DNA from: Gnetum montanum
Lineage: Eukaryota > Streptophyta > Gnetopsida > Gnetales > Gnetaceae
Direction: 5' to 3'
Assembly: GCA_015680685.1 (NCBI GenBank)
Contig: MNCI01025476.1
Location: 1 to 32,725 of the forward strand
Length of the DNA stretch: 32,725 bases
How positions within the stretch are numbered: the first letter of the stretch is position 1; each line of letters opens with the position of its first letter. Under the pieces are notes generated by a model. It did not search any database. It was not told where the DNA came from and saw only the letters and a list, made by a program, of their open reading frames with translations. Made by a program: the position numbers and the translations under genes. Below, piece after piece: positions 1-9,899 of this stretch.

Positions 1-617
1 TCAAGTCACCAAGTTAACATGAGAATAAGCTCACATGTTCAAAAATGGGTTTCTATATAAAATAAAAGAATAACTAGAATAAACCTCAAATATTTATTTA
101 ACATGTCTAATAACCATATTTTAACTTTATTCATAAAATATTATAATTAAATAATAAATAAAAACATAAATAAACACCAGCAATGGACCACCACCATCCT
201 TCCAACCCATTCCTTTACTAAAGGCACCTAGCATTAGCAAATGCTGAAAAATAATAATCAGAAAAAGAAATACAAAATAACAATATTTATAAATATGAAA
301 TAAGAGAAAACTCCAAGATCCTAATCTTAAGGAGCATATTGTAAACATGAATACTTATCAAAAGGCCTAAGGGTCTAACCTTACCAATACGTAAAGGGTT
401 GTTTCAAGATCCATTATACACAAGATTATAAGAAACTATACTATGAGATACCAACTATAATTGAAATATAAATGCATCAAAAATACATATAAATGAGTTA
501 AGGGCTAAAACCTTAAGATGTACAACCATAAACATAAGCATAAAAGATGTGAGAGTACACTAGCATAATTCACTAGCAAGATACAGCATAATATAGACCA
601 TGTTATGTAAATATACA

Positions 618-647
618 TTCTTATGCTAATGTACTTTAGCATAAGAA
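618..647. repeat. Perfect 12-bp inverted repeat (hairpin)
   Basis: TTCTTATGCTAA (618-629) is followed by a 6-nt loop and its exact reverse complement TTAGCATAAGAA (636-647). No gene flanks it, so a terminator role is unsupported. It could be the remnant of a small inverted-repeat element or chance in AT-rich DNA. Confidence 0.6.
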
Positions 648-1330
648 AATAATTAATAATCCTAAAATAATATGTTTGAAATACAAAGGTGTTACAAAGG
701 ATCTAATTTTTGTTGTATTATAGGAGCCATGTTATGGATTTATAAATGACCATTATGATTTACTTATGTATCTCTTGTAATGTGTACATTGATTTTTTGT
801 ACCTATGTTGTTGGTATATCATTACCTGGATCTTATGATTTGTTCAATTATGATTAATGGATTAGAAGATTTCATAAATAATGATTTATTTTTTTTGTAT
901 AACTCAGTTTTATTATTTTTAGAAATATATATTAATTACTAAGAAATTTAATTATCTTTCTTAAGCAATTTAATAAATTTATTTATGGTTAATTTAAGGT
1001 ATAATATTTTTACTTTAAAATATTAATTCCTTATTTTTTTTTAAGACAAAAAATCATCAAAACTTTTCTTTAGAATTCCATTAGATATGCAAGCTAAATT
1101 ATTCAATTCTTCATTCTAGGTTGGCTAGCTTCCTTAGGAATCTTTAATAATCCATCATGAATTAAAATTCAAGTTAAGAATTTGTGGATATTAAAGGCTT
1201 TTATCTTTTCATGACCTAACCATGACTCATGATATTATTAATAGATTAATCACCTTTTGTGGTGTGTTAAGAATTATATCATAAGGTAATCACAACTTCT
1301 TATCAATATTATTTATTAGCTTTTACAATT

Positions 1331-1358
1331 AACCACAAGTTGACCATTACTTGTGGTT
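1331..1358. repeat. Perfect 10-bp inverted repeat in a degenerate repeat patch
   Basis: AACCACAAGT (1331-1340) and ACTTGTGGTT (1349-1358) are exact reverse complements with an 8-nt spacer. Related words recur at about 1250-1600 (for example 'ttgtggtt' and 'accacaactcatgat'), so the hairpin belongs to a wider degenerate patch. Function unknown. Confidence 0.5.
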
Positions 1359-1834
1359 CTCATCATGACTTGTGATTTTTGTAGAAAGTTAAGGCACATA
1401 CATCATTATCCATGGAGCACTCATGGTACTCATGTGGTATCATTAGTTCTAATTTTTCTTTTTTTTAGATAAACCATAATTCCTAGTTCTAGTAAAATCA
1501 TAATTCATGGTGGTTCTTTTCCTTTATTTCTTTTAACCATGACTTGTGATCTAGTTGTGGTTAATAGATTACAACTTATTTGTAATACCACAACTCATGA
1601 TAAACCAAAATTTCATTTTTTTTGCATCATTTTGCTAACAAAATTTTTATAATTCGATATAGAAAATCTCATCATCCATCCTATCCCTAGAATTAGAGCT
1701 TGATTCACCATTAGTTGCAACAAAGATATAGCAAAATATCCCATCATATTTAATGAGACATAAGATTCCATCCTATGGAAGGACATGATAAGAGGTCTCC
1801 TTAAGATAAATGATTTATGGAAGGTGATTGGACT

Positions 1835-2386
1835 TGATGAGGAGTTCCCATGGATTCCAAAATCCAAGCTCTGTCAAAGTTGCAAAATACAAATTTGAAC
1901 AAGAAAAGAAAAATGAAAGCTTTATTCTTACTCAAATGGAAAATTTACATATGAAAGAAATCACAATTCCCAAGAATAGACAAGAGATTCAATTCAACTT
2001 TCACACACTCAATCAAAGCAATCACACACTCATAAGGATGATCATCAAGGCACCATGCCAAGACTCTATCTATTTCTATACTCTTCTCTCATCTCCCTAC
2101 ACTCTCTCTTTCTCTCTCTAGACTCTCTTTTGACTCTCTTCATCAAATTGAAGGCCCAAGAGGTCTATTTATACCTTTTTCCCCTTATCTCTTCATCTTC
2201 CCTCTAATTGATCATTCAAGTTAATGTTCATTAAAATCCAAAGAAGACATATTCAAGAAATAGATGTCTTTCTCTAGTGTAAAGGTCTCAAAGTAGACAT
2301 CTTGGGGAAATAAGAGATGTCTCTCCCAAGTGGAAAAGTTATCAAAGTAGACATTTTTGAGGTGCAACAGATGTCTAATTTGTAGA
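1835..2386 (-). repeat. Inverted LTR fragment, head-to-head with the next LTR
   Basis: The reverse complement of this block matches the LTRs at 2387-2990 and 5310-6095 along its length. It has the same end (...CTCATCA; here TGATGAG at 1835), the AATAAAGCTTTCATTTT stretch (near 1910-1925, inverted), the TC/GA-rich tract, the TATAAATAG box (2165-2173, inverted) and the GATGTCT-rich upstream part. It stops near 2386, where the directly oriented LTR begins with almost no spacer. Beyond its 3' end (below 1835) there is no primer-binding site, so it looks like the 3' LTR end of a lost copy. No matching target-site duplication is seen. Confidence 0.85.
2165..2173 (-). promoter_or_regulatory. TATA box of the inverted LTR
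   Basis: The reverse complement reads TATAAATAG, at the same place as in the two direct LTR copies. It would drive transcription leftward, away from the gag element. Confidence 0.5.
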
Positions 2387-2990
2387 ATTGATGTTTACAC
2401 TAATAGTTAGACGTCTACACTACATATTAGACATCTACTACACCTCACAGGCATCTACTTTAATAACTTCTACACTCAAGAAAGATGTCTCATATTTCCC
2501 CAAGATGTCTACTTTGAGACCTGTACACTTGGGAAAGATGTCTCTTATTTCTCGAAGACATCTCCTTCAAATTTTAATGGACATTAACTTAAATGATAAA
2601 TTGGAGGGAAGATGAAGAGATAAGAGGAAAAAGGTATAAATAGACCTCTTGGACCTTCAATTTGATGAAGAGATTCAAAAGAGAGTTTGGAGAGAGAAAG
2701 AGAGACTGTATGGAGTTGAGAGAAAAGCAGAGAGAGAGAGAAAGAGAGAGAGAGAGATGAGGTATTAGCATGGTGCCTTGATGATCATCCTTGTGAGTGT
2801 GTGATTACTTTGATTGAGTGTGTGAGAGTTGGATTGAATCTCTTGTCTGTCCTTGGGAATTATGCTTCCTTTCATATGTAAATTCTTCATTTGAGCAAGA
2901 ATAAAGCTTTCATTTTTATTTTCTTATTCAAATTTGTTGGTTTGTGACTTTGAATAGATTGGATTATGGATTCCAATTGGAGCTCCTCAT
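2387..2990 (+). repeat. 5' LTR of the gag-only element, 5'-truncated
   Basis: This matches 5512-6090 closely by eye, including GATGTCT/GACATCT words, a TATAAATAG box at 2635-2643, a GA-rich tract (about 2690-2760), and AATAAAGCTTTCATTTT near 2901-2917. It ends at GGAGCTCCTCA just before the primer site. The first ~200 bp of the LTR, seen at 5310-5511, are absent because the inverted copy abuts here. Confidence 0.85.
2635..2643 (+). promoter_or_regulatory. TATA box of the 5' LTR
   Basis: TATAAATAG is conserved in position in all three LTR copies (also 5754-5762, and inverted at 2165-2173). It lies about 350 bp upstream of the LTR end, a normal arrangement for an LTR promoter. Confidence 0.6.
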
Positions 2991-2995
2991 TATAT

Positions 2996-3008
2996 TGGTA
3001 TCAAAGCA
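2996..3008 (+). other. Primer-binding site, initiator-Met tRNA type
   Basis: TGGTATCAAAGCA lies a few bases after the LTR end and differs at one base from the usual plant initiator-Met site TGGTATCAGAGCA. It fixes both the LTR boundary and the plus orientation. Confidence 0.8.
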
Positions 3009-3339
3009 AATTATAATTGAAGACAATTGCATTCAAGTGAATAATTCTCATCTTAATTGCAAATAATCACTCCAAATTCTCAAGCTTGGATGAATTCTCT
3101 CTTGCTACTTGTTCTACTCATGCTAGGGTTTTAAAATTTTCCTTTGATCTTTAAGTATGTCATATCTTTCAAGAATTGGATGATAATTGTGGAATTGGAC
3201 ACCCATTGACTTGTAATAGCTAGGGTTTGAAGATCTTATGCTCATTTCTCATAATATTTGAGAAGTTCTTGCCCTATTCCTTAAGAAATCTTGAAAATTT
3301 CACCTTTCCTTATAGAATTTTGTGAAAATTTCCTTTTAG

Positions 3340-4870
3340 ATGCCTCCAAAGAAGAAGATAGTTTAAGCTTTGTCAAGGGACATAGATGATATGAGAAATC
3401 CTCTCAAGCTCATTGTTGAGAAAGTTGAAAAAGCTTGAAGAGAACAAAAGACATGATACTTCACCAGAAGAATCCAAGAAAGGGTACAAATCTTGTAATT
3501 CACCAAGAAATTTTTCAAGACATTCCTAAATGTCATCCCTTGAAGATTTTATTCCTTTTGAAGATGAATAGTTTGGAGAAGGAGAAGCTTAAGATGATGG
3601 TTTTTATTCATGCTCTTAGTATTGAAAATAAGTCTCAAGGTTTCATTTTTCCTAGGAAAGGAAAAAAGAAACATCCTTCTAAGCCTCAAAGGAATAAAGG
3701 TGAAGGAATTGAATTCACTCTTGCAACATCTTTTAGGCATGCCTCATGTTGAAGTCAAATCCATCAATCACATGGAAGGAATTGAAGGCTTTCTCTCTTG
3801 GCTAAAAATGATTAACAAGTACTTTGAACTTGAAGATGTGCAAAATCATCAAAAGGTGTCTTTTGCTAAAACAAAATTATAAGGCATAGCACATGTATGG
3901 TGGGAGAAGGAAAGTCATTCTTACAAGGTGAATAATGGTACCCCTCTCAAGGATTGGTCTTTAATGCAATCCATGCTCAAGCAAAAATTTGACAAGACTC
4001 ATCATAAACAAGAGACCATCCAAAAATTGAAGTACATAAGGCAAGGTAATAATAGTATGAAGGATGAATACATGGATTTTTTTAAGTATTTACAACTTGC
4101 AAAAGGTCATTGGAATGATTATGAACAAGTATCTAACGTTCAAAGACAACTTAAAAGGGAGTATCAACTAGAGCTAACCTTTTATGAGCCCCAAACATTA
4201 GGTGAGGCTTTTGAGTTGACTCTTAAGGCTAAAAAGAAACTTAAAGGCTACACTAGAGTTCCTAAATCTTCTAATGACAAGAAGTCCAAAGCTTTAAAGG
4301 TGAGAAAGAAGCCAAGGAGAATGAAAATGCCAAGGAAGGTACCAGTGAGAAGTAAGAGAAGTTCAAGGAGGGCCAAGATTTTAAGAAAGGCTACTCCAAG
4401 TATGGAAATGATTAAGGAAATGGTTATGCTTCCAACCTTTAATGCTTCAATTGTGGTGAAAAGGGACACAAAAAATGGAAGTGTAATAAGCCAAAGGAAA
4501 GCAAGAGAAAAGAACTCTAAATCTTAGAAAAGGAAGAATCCTCCAATAAAGGTAGATCTCTTGTAATTAAAGATGCAATAGAAATTAATTCTTGCAGTTT
4601 TATGGGAAATGTAATTGTTAATCAAGGAAATGAGGAAGAAGAGAGATTTGATGAAGTAGAGATCAATTAGAAAATGATTTTTCAAGTATCTCTTATTGAG
4701 CAAATGATGTTTTCTATGCATTATGACAAGGATGAATTTGTCAAAGGTGTTGAAGAACATGATTGTCTTCGCTATGAAATGGATGAGTAGCATGAAGATA
4801 ATTTGCATTGTGATGATGATGGTGAAGGGAAGCTAAGTGTAATCTTCCAAACACCAAGAAGAAAAAGGTG
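3340..4870 (+). pseudogene. gag: Decayed retrotransposon gag with CCHC zinc knuckle and acidic tail
   Basis: Gag is the capsid/nucleocapsid precursor that packages retrotransposon RNA. The likely start is the ATG at 3340 (MPPKKK). The retrotransposon gag core runs from about 3740 to 4250 in one frame and shows WLKMINKYFELED, HVWWEKE and LGEAFELTLKAKK. A TAA at 3880-3882 replaces what is probably a Gln or Lys codon. Near 4295 the coding frame shifts, and the new frame carries the knuckle CFNCGEKGHKKWKC at 4443-4484 (CX2CX4HX4C, all ligands present). It then continues as an acidic tail to a TGA near 4868-4870, with stops on the way. The Arg/Lys-rich open frame in 4300-4527 is the wrong frame. 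The N-terminal part (3360-3740) has further stops and frame changes. The frame could not make a full protein now. Confidence 0.8.
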
Positions 4871-5297
4871 AGGAAGAGGAAAAAGGATGGAAGAAGGGAA
4901 ATTGGTTTTATTAAACCTAATCCTTTTGAATTTTCTTAATCTTCTTTTGTTTCAGGTCATGCAAGAAACACATGGGATTTGGTGCTCTCAAAATGGAAGC
5001 ATGATGAAGCCTTTGAGGGAAAAGACCACATCCACTCTTCTTTCATGAATTTTTCCATTGTGATGTAAGCACAAAATTGTGCTAATGTATGTGTGTGTTT
5101 CTATGTGTCATGCAAATATTATGTTGTATGTTTATATGTGTGTGTGAAATGAGTTTGAATGGCATAGATAAAATGTTATGAGCTCTAACCATTCCATGTG
5201 TGCTATGATTTTGTTTATGTGTGAATTGTGGCCTATGTGAGGGGACAACAACTATTCCAAGTGTAAAGGTATCTTGTGTGGGAATCAAAAGTCTTTT
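4871..5297 (+). other. Noncoding 3' region of the gag-only element
   Basis: This stretch lies between the gag tail and the polypurine tract. It has no pol motif and no family I recognise. It is TG-rich (for example 'tgtatgtgtgtgtttc' near 5084). Confidence 0.6.
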
Positions 5298-5309
5298 AAA
5301 GGAGGAGGG
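5298..5309 (+). other. Polypurine tract
   Basis: AAAGGAGGAGGG directly precedes TGCTAATG, the presumed start of the 3' LTR. This is the usual plus-strand primer of an LTR element. Confidence 0.75.
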
Positions 5310-6095
5310 TGCTAATGTAGACATCAAACAGGCCAAAGTAATATCTCTCCATTGATGGGATTTTTTGTTGGAGTTTTGTCATGTTTAGGAGGGTTTTGGA
5401 GCCATTTTGATTACTATATGATGTTCTAGGGGCTATGGGAATTTTTTTGGAGGTGTCTAGAGGTTCTAGGCCTCACAACAAGCATATTTAACTTTGACCC
5501 TAGTAGGATAGACATCTACACTAATAGTTAGATGTCTACACTACATATTAGACATCTACTACACCTTAAAGACATCTACTCTAATAAATTCTTCACCCAA
5601 GAGAGATGTCTCATGTTTCCCCAAGATGTCTACTTTGAGACATTTGCACTCGGGAAAGATGCCTCTTGTTTCACGAAGATGTCTCCTTTGAATTTTAACT
5701 AACATTAACTTAAATGATAAATTGGAGGAAAGATGAAGAGATAAGGGAAAAGGTATAAATAGACCTCTTGGGCCTTGAGTTTGATGAAGAAAGTCAAAAG
5801 AGAGTCTAGAGAGAAAAAGAGAGAGTGTAGAAAGTTGAGAGAAGAGTATAGGGAAAGAGATAGAGTCTTGGCATGATGCCTTGATGATCATCCTTGTGAG
5901 TGTGTGGTTGTCTTGATTAAGTATGTGAGAATTGGATTGAATCTCTTACCTATCCTTGAAAATTGTACTTCCTTTCATTTGTAAATTCTCCATTTGAGCA
6001 AGAATAAAGCTTTCATTTTCCTTTTCTTGTTCAAATTTGCTATTTTGTAACTTTGAGAGAGCTTGGATTGTGGAGTCCATGGGAGCTCCTCATCA
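5310..6095 (+). repeat. 3' LTR of the gag-only element, full length
   Basis: The repeat starts TGCTAATG after the polypurine tract and ends CTCATCA, giving a TG...CA repeat of about 786 bp. The part from 5512 matches 2387-2990 and, inverted, 1835-2386. TATAAATAG lies at 5754-5762, with AATAAAGC near 6003. The first 200 bp are unique to this copy in the window. Confidence 0.8.
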
Positions 6096-6240
6096 AGACC
6101 TAAAGAATCATATATTAAATTTACTTTAAATAAGGAAGAAAATGATGAATAAGACCCCTTAATTAAAAATCTAATGTAAGAAAAAAAATAAAAAATGAAA
6201 GACTCATATGATAGGATGATAATTATATTCCATGTATCAG

Positions 6241-6480
6241 AGGCTATAGTTGAACAATTATACTTCTTGAAGACTACAAAACAAATATGGGATAGATTAT
6301 GCAAAGATTACCTTGGAAATTTAGAGAATAAACACATAAAATAAATTTTATATAATTTCAACAATGAAAAATTAGAAATTAATAAGGATGAAGACATTAA
6401 GGATTTTTCTTTTAAGAATGTATAGCTACATAAAAAAAACATTGATGAATTTGGTTGTGGCTTCATGCAAGATCAAAAAT
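6241..6480 (+). pseudogene. gag: Copia gag fragment (UBN2-like)
   Basis: Reading through stops gives VEQLYFLKTTKQIWDRL followed by DEDIKDFSFK. This matches the typical copia gag pattern in which 'KTAKEIWDTL' is followed by 'ESIKDYFTR'. A zinc-knuckle remnant KGGHIMKTCWKK lies downstream near 6845-6880, its first two cysteines no longer clear. A TAA after ENKHIK and a TAG after FKNV interrupt the frame. The N-terminal part is missing or unrecognisable. Confidence 0.7.
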
Positions 6481-6994
6481 AAAAATGGTAGATGTTGCTA
6501 TTTGAAATAATTCCATATATTATAACATGATGAATAATTTCTTATAAAATAAATAATTCAAATAAGTCACTATTGATTATATAGTTTCTTAGATTGGAAC
6601 TCTAGAAAGTTTAAGCATAGAAAACATTAAAAAGACTAAGGTTTTATAGCTAGTAGAGACAAAAAAAGATCTAATAGAGGAAGGTATAGATTCAATGAAA
6701 ATTACATTTAAGTCTAAAGTAATTAATACATGACAAAGATTACTTGAAGAGAAAATAAAAGTAGAGGATTTATGAGAGGAAGGTAGAACTCATAAGGGCA
6801 AAGAAATGCACATGCATACATATCTATTTCTTCATGCTATAAAAGGAGGTCACATCATGAAAACATGTTGGAAAAAATAGGTTTAATGATATATAACTCT
6901 AGAATAAGAATCAAGAAGAAGCCAAAACTTCTATCCTAATTTAAGAAGAAAACAAAGGTAAATTAAAAGCTTTTTTTTTAGGAGCGTTATCAAG

Positions 6995-7560
6995 AAAAAC
7001 TCTTGGATTTTGGACAACGGTTGCTCTAACTACATGATACCTTATAAGTCTCATATTTTATACTAAAAGTTCAATAGGATCAAAAACATAAAAATAAGTG
7101 ATGGCATGCATTTCAATATAGAAGAAATGGAAAATTACATTGTCAAATTACATAACAACAAAGTTATAGCTATCATAGATGTTTGCTATGTTGTAAACAT
7201 AGAAAACACTTTCCTTTCAGTGCAAAAATGGCTAGAAAGAGGAGAAATGTTCATTTAAAAAAATAATTCATTCATCATTATAAAATAAAATGAAAAAAGA
7301 ATGGTTAGAATCAAGGCTTATAACAACAAAATTTGCTATGTAGACTATAATCACATTGCTCTCCTAGGCAATTCCATTGATAGAATTTATGATTCCAAAC
7401 AAACCATTATTTAAATAATAACCTTAGAAAACAATGAAAAAGAAGACACTCATCAAACTACTTCAAAGCATCAACACTTAATTGCTAATTAAGAAGAAGT
7501 CAAGACATGGTCTAAAAGGTTGGGTCATACTTTTTATAATAATCTACAAAAATGTCAAAT
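6995..7560 (+). pseudogene. pol: Copia protease and GAG-pre-integrase remnant
   Basis: The protease start reads WILDNGCSNYMI. The copia active site is normally D-S-G-C-(S/T); here the Asp is kept (7013-7015) and the Ser is Asn (7016-7018). The frame carries on, with stops, through IKISDGMHF and VCYVVNIENTFLSVQ. It ends in TWSKRLGHTFYNNLQKCQ (7506-7559), the W...RLGH...L signature of the GAG-pre-integrase zinc-binding region. In a living element this protease cuts the polyprotein inside the particle. In-frame stops make this copy inactive. Confidence 0.75.
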
Positions 7561-7639
7561 ATGAAGAAAGTAATAGGAATTGAATTAGAAAAACTTTCAA
7601 AGAAAAATATAAAATTTGAATCTAGGAAAAAAAAAACAA

Positions 7640-8010
7640 TAATCCCTATACTATATCTATGCAAAGAAAAGATAAAATGCTTAAGCTACTTTACATGAAT
7701 CTCATTGGTTCTATGATAGCCACTGTAATTAGTGAAACAAATTATACATTTTTATAGATTGAGAGTACTTCAAATTTACTTGAACTTATAATATGAAAAA
7801 TAAGGATGAAGTAAGAAACAAGTTTAAAGATTTCTATACCCTTATGAAGAATAGAATGAACCTCTCAATCAAATTTTTTAGATAAGAAAGAGGTAGAAAA
7901 TTCATTAATAATGACATTGAAGACTTCTATACAAACTAAAGAATATTTTATTAAACTAAATGTTGGCACAACCCATAATCAAATGGAGAAAAAAATAGAA
8001 CTCATATTTC
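7640..8010 (+). pseudogene. pol: Copia integrase core remnant
   Basis: The frame reads KNKDEVRNKFKDFYTLMKN and then ERGRKFINNDIEDFY, matching the copia integrase core 'DDYSR..WVY.LK.KDE...F..F', 'SDRGGEF'. The first catalytic region is FID followed by a stop and EY (about 7751-7765). The second Asp in the 'SDRGGEF' region is lost, with a stop just before ERGRKF. A trace of the 'Q-N-G' motif follows (THNQMEKK, about 7966-7990). Integrase inserts the cDNA into the host genome; this copy cannot. Confidence 0.7.
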
Positions 8011-8060
8011 AAATTTATCATGAAAATTGTAGAGAGAGAGAAAGAGAGCATAACATAATA

Positions 8061-8119
8061 GTAATGCTTTTTTGCTCAAATGCTTACATTTTAGATTAAA
8101 TTTTTCTTGTCTTATCCTA
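8061..8119. other. Short spacer between copia fragment A and the gypsy LTR
   Basis: AT-rich sequence just after a GA-rich tract at 8031-8048. Nothing recognisable. Confidence 0.4.
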
Positions 8120-9895
8120 TGTAACACCCTAATTTCTACCCTCAGAATGAAGAGCATTATGTGGGGTAAAACAAATGGCAAAGTAATGAATTGTTTTATT
8201 CTAACACAACAAAATGAAGTATGGTTAAGCCATGATCAAGAGGAAGAAGATATTAATTGACAAGATAATGAAACAAATTATTTCTTTTAATATTAAGATG
8301 ACTATAATGAATATATATACAAGTAACCAAGATTTAAATTACAAGCATCCACTAAAAGAAATATTACATTAATGACCTCATAAATTACATAATTATCTCA
8401 TCTAAAACATCTTACATAAAGAAATATGATAAGTTCTCATTGTTACATAATTCATAATCTATACAAGTCTACCATAAAAGATCAAACATGTGAATAAAAT
8501 TAATATACATCTACTTATAAAATAGCTATAATCCCAAATAGCATATAATTTCATCTTGTTTTATGAACATCTCCAATGTACACATTTACTTCATGCTCTT
8601 CCTAGCCCAAAGTATCTGTACATAAAACAAAAATATTAGCTACCACTGAGTAACCTTGGTGCCATCTTCTAGTTGAATCAAGGACAAGTTTCATGAGGGA
8701 TAGGTAGGGCATGAAAACTTGCAAAACAATCAATGCAAAACATATCGAAACATACAACCACTACAACATCCAATATCATCCATCCTAAACATGTCAAAAA
8801 CATTATTCTATCCATCTATCAATGTAAAGATTATCCAAACATAGAATCATCACAAACATCCATGAACAATGGGTTCAATCCATTGCAACAATCCAATATA
8901 CACATCCAACCACTCCACCCATCAATTAAGCAAACAAGGAGGCTACAACATACCACACTTAGTGTCAATGTGTATTAAGTTGTCTTGAATACTTTTCAAT
9001 TTCCAAACAAAGTTTCCAAAAAATTATCAAATTACCCTGCACATAGATTTATTATTAGTTTCAATGAATCAAGGTGCTCCCAGTGAATCCACACCAAGTT
9101 TTAAACCAAGGTGGTCCCTATGGATTCTCCACCAAGGTTTCCAACATATTGGTGCTAGAGGTGTCATTATGGATACCCACCTCTAGACATCTGAAGGCAT
9201 CCAACATGACCATTGAGCCATGGATCACCCTCTCCTACAGGATGGGACCTACAGCGAGAGCCACAACGGTGCACTAATAGTTAGGATTAATCAAGAAAAA
9301 AACATATCTAGGGAGCCTCATCTCCAACTAGCCACATACTCATTATTAGCTCCATCATTCAATCACACAACAAACAATCAAATCATGGCATCATCTAGCC
9401 ATCACATAATGGTAAACTAGCATCATCCAACCATCTAAGAATGACAAACTGACATTTATGGTGGAGGGACTCAATAACAAATGGACCATCAATCCAACAT
9501 ATTGTAGTGCAATTCAAATTTCCACAATTTCAATGATCCATTTATTCAACAAGATCCAATCAAAAAAGGTTCCAAAACATATTCAAGGAATCCAAAACTT
9601 CCAAAATTTCAACACTCATTCACAAGACCATGCCTAATAAAATACATGTTTCAAATGTCCATACATTCACAATTAATTAAAATCAAAATCCTTTCAACAA
9701 TTTTCAATGGGTAATATCCAACAATAATTCCAAAATAAGACATAGCAACACAAGGATCAAAAATAGAAAATGATTCTCAAATTATGTATTACTAGATATT
9801 GAGCAAACTTGACAACCATAAATGAAACACCCATAATTCACACATCCATATGAATTTTCTCATAAGTAATGATTCATTTAAAATCTAACACATGG
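8120..9895 (-). repeat. 3' LTR and 3' flank of gypsy element 1, inner boundary unresolved
   Basis: 8120-8215 matches the 5' LTR remnant at 13357-13452. The rest of the LTR lies to the right, but its start cannot be fixed because the other copy is truncated and no clear polypurine tract is seen. A TATA-like TATATATATT (minus strand) lies near 8310-8320. A GC-richer stretch (9060-9280) holds imperfect tandem repeats. The open frames at 8733-8978 and 9074-9420 are not recognisable proteins and I do not call them genes. Confidence 0.6.
9070..9185. repeat. Imperfect tandem repeat, unit about 38-41 bp
   Basis: 'caaggtgctcccagtgaatc', 'caaggtggtccctatggatt' and 'ttggtgctagaggtgtcatt' begin successive related units of the form CAAGGTG-TCCC-GGATTC-CACCAAG. 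Probably part of the U3 or 3' UTR of element 1. Confidence 0.5.
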
Positions 9896-9899
9896 GAAT

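Larger units (their letters stand above)
1..1834. other. AT-rich intergenic sequence, no gene seen
   Basis: Both strands are full of stops and I recognise no protein family. The short open frames here (for example on the minus strand at 127-348 and 1613-1867) are hydrophobic or low-complexity translations of AT-rich DNA. From about 1190 to 1600 short degenerate words such as CCACAACT, ACTTGTGGT and CATGACTCATGAT recur in both orientations, which suggests an old decayed repeat. Two perfect hairpins are listed separately. Confidence 0.6.
2387..6095 (+). mobile_element. Gag-only non-autonomous LTR retrotransposon (TR-GAG-like)
   Basis: Two similar direct LTRs (about 2387-2990 and 5310-6095) flank roughly 2.3 kb. 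Inside are, in order, a primer-binding site like initiator-Met tRNA, a gag frame with a CCHC zinc knuckle, and a polypurine tract against the 3' LTR. No protease, reverse transcriptase, RNase H or integrase motif occurs between the LTRs in any frame. Plant elements of this build (terminal repeats with gag only) are known as TR-GAG elements and depend on an autonomous partner for pol. The 5' LTR lacks about 200 bp that the 3' LTR has at its start, and an inverted LTR fragment sits there instead. Alternatively, pol was lost from a once complete element by internal deletion. The clean knuckle, tail, polypurine tract and LTR order favours the first view. Confidence 0.75.
6105..8060 (+). mobile_element. 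Ty1/copia fragment A (gag, protease, integrase), decayed
   Basis: Copia-type domains appear in the normal order on the plus strand: gag (about 6241-6480), zinc-knuckle remnant (about 6830-6880), protease (about 7000-7250), GAG-pre-integrase (about 7490-7560) and integrase core (about 7640-8010). RT, RNase H and both LTRs are missing. The left edge abuts the LTR of the gag-only element, and the right edge abuts the LTR of the minus-strand gypsy element at 8120. Stops and frameshifts are dense. Confidence 0.75.

Noticed and set aside
1613-1867. 84-codon minus-strand open frame as a host gene exon
   Set aside because: It runs into the inverted LTR fragment and has no domain, splice-site context or coding bias I can point to.
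2690-2760. GA-rich tract, and its TC-rich counterpart at 2100-2130, as an independent microsatellite
   Set aside because: It recurs at the same place in all three LTR copies, so it is part of the LTR, not a separate locus.
1835-6095. Reading the inverted LTR and the 3' LTR as the two ends of one insertion
   Set aside because: Both outer ends are LTR 3' ends, and the flanking bases (ggact on the left, agacc on the right) give no target-site duplication.
9074-9420. Two overlapping plus-strand open frames as small genes
   Set aside because: They lie in the tandem-repeat part of the element 1 LTR or 3' flank and resemble no protein family.
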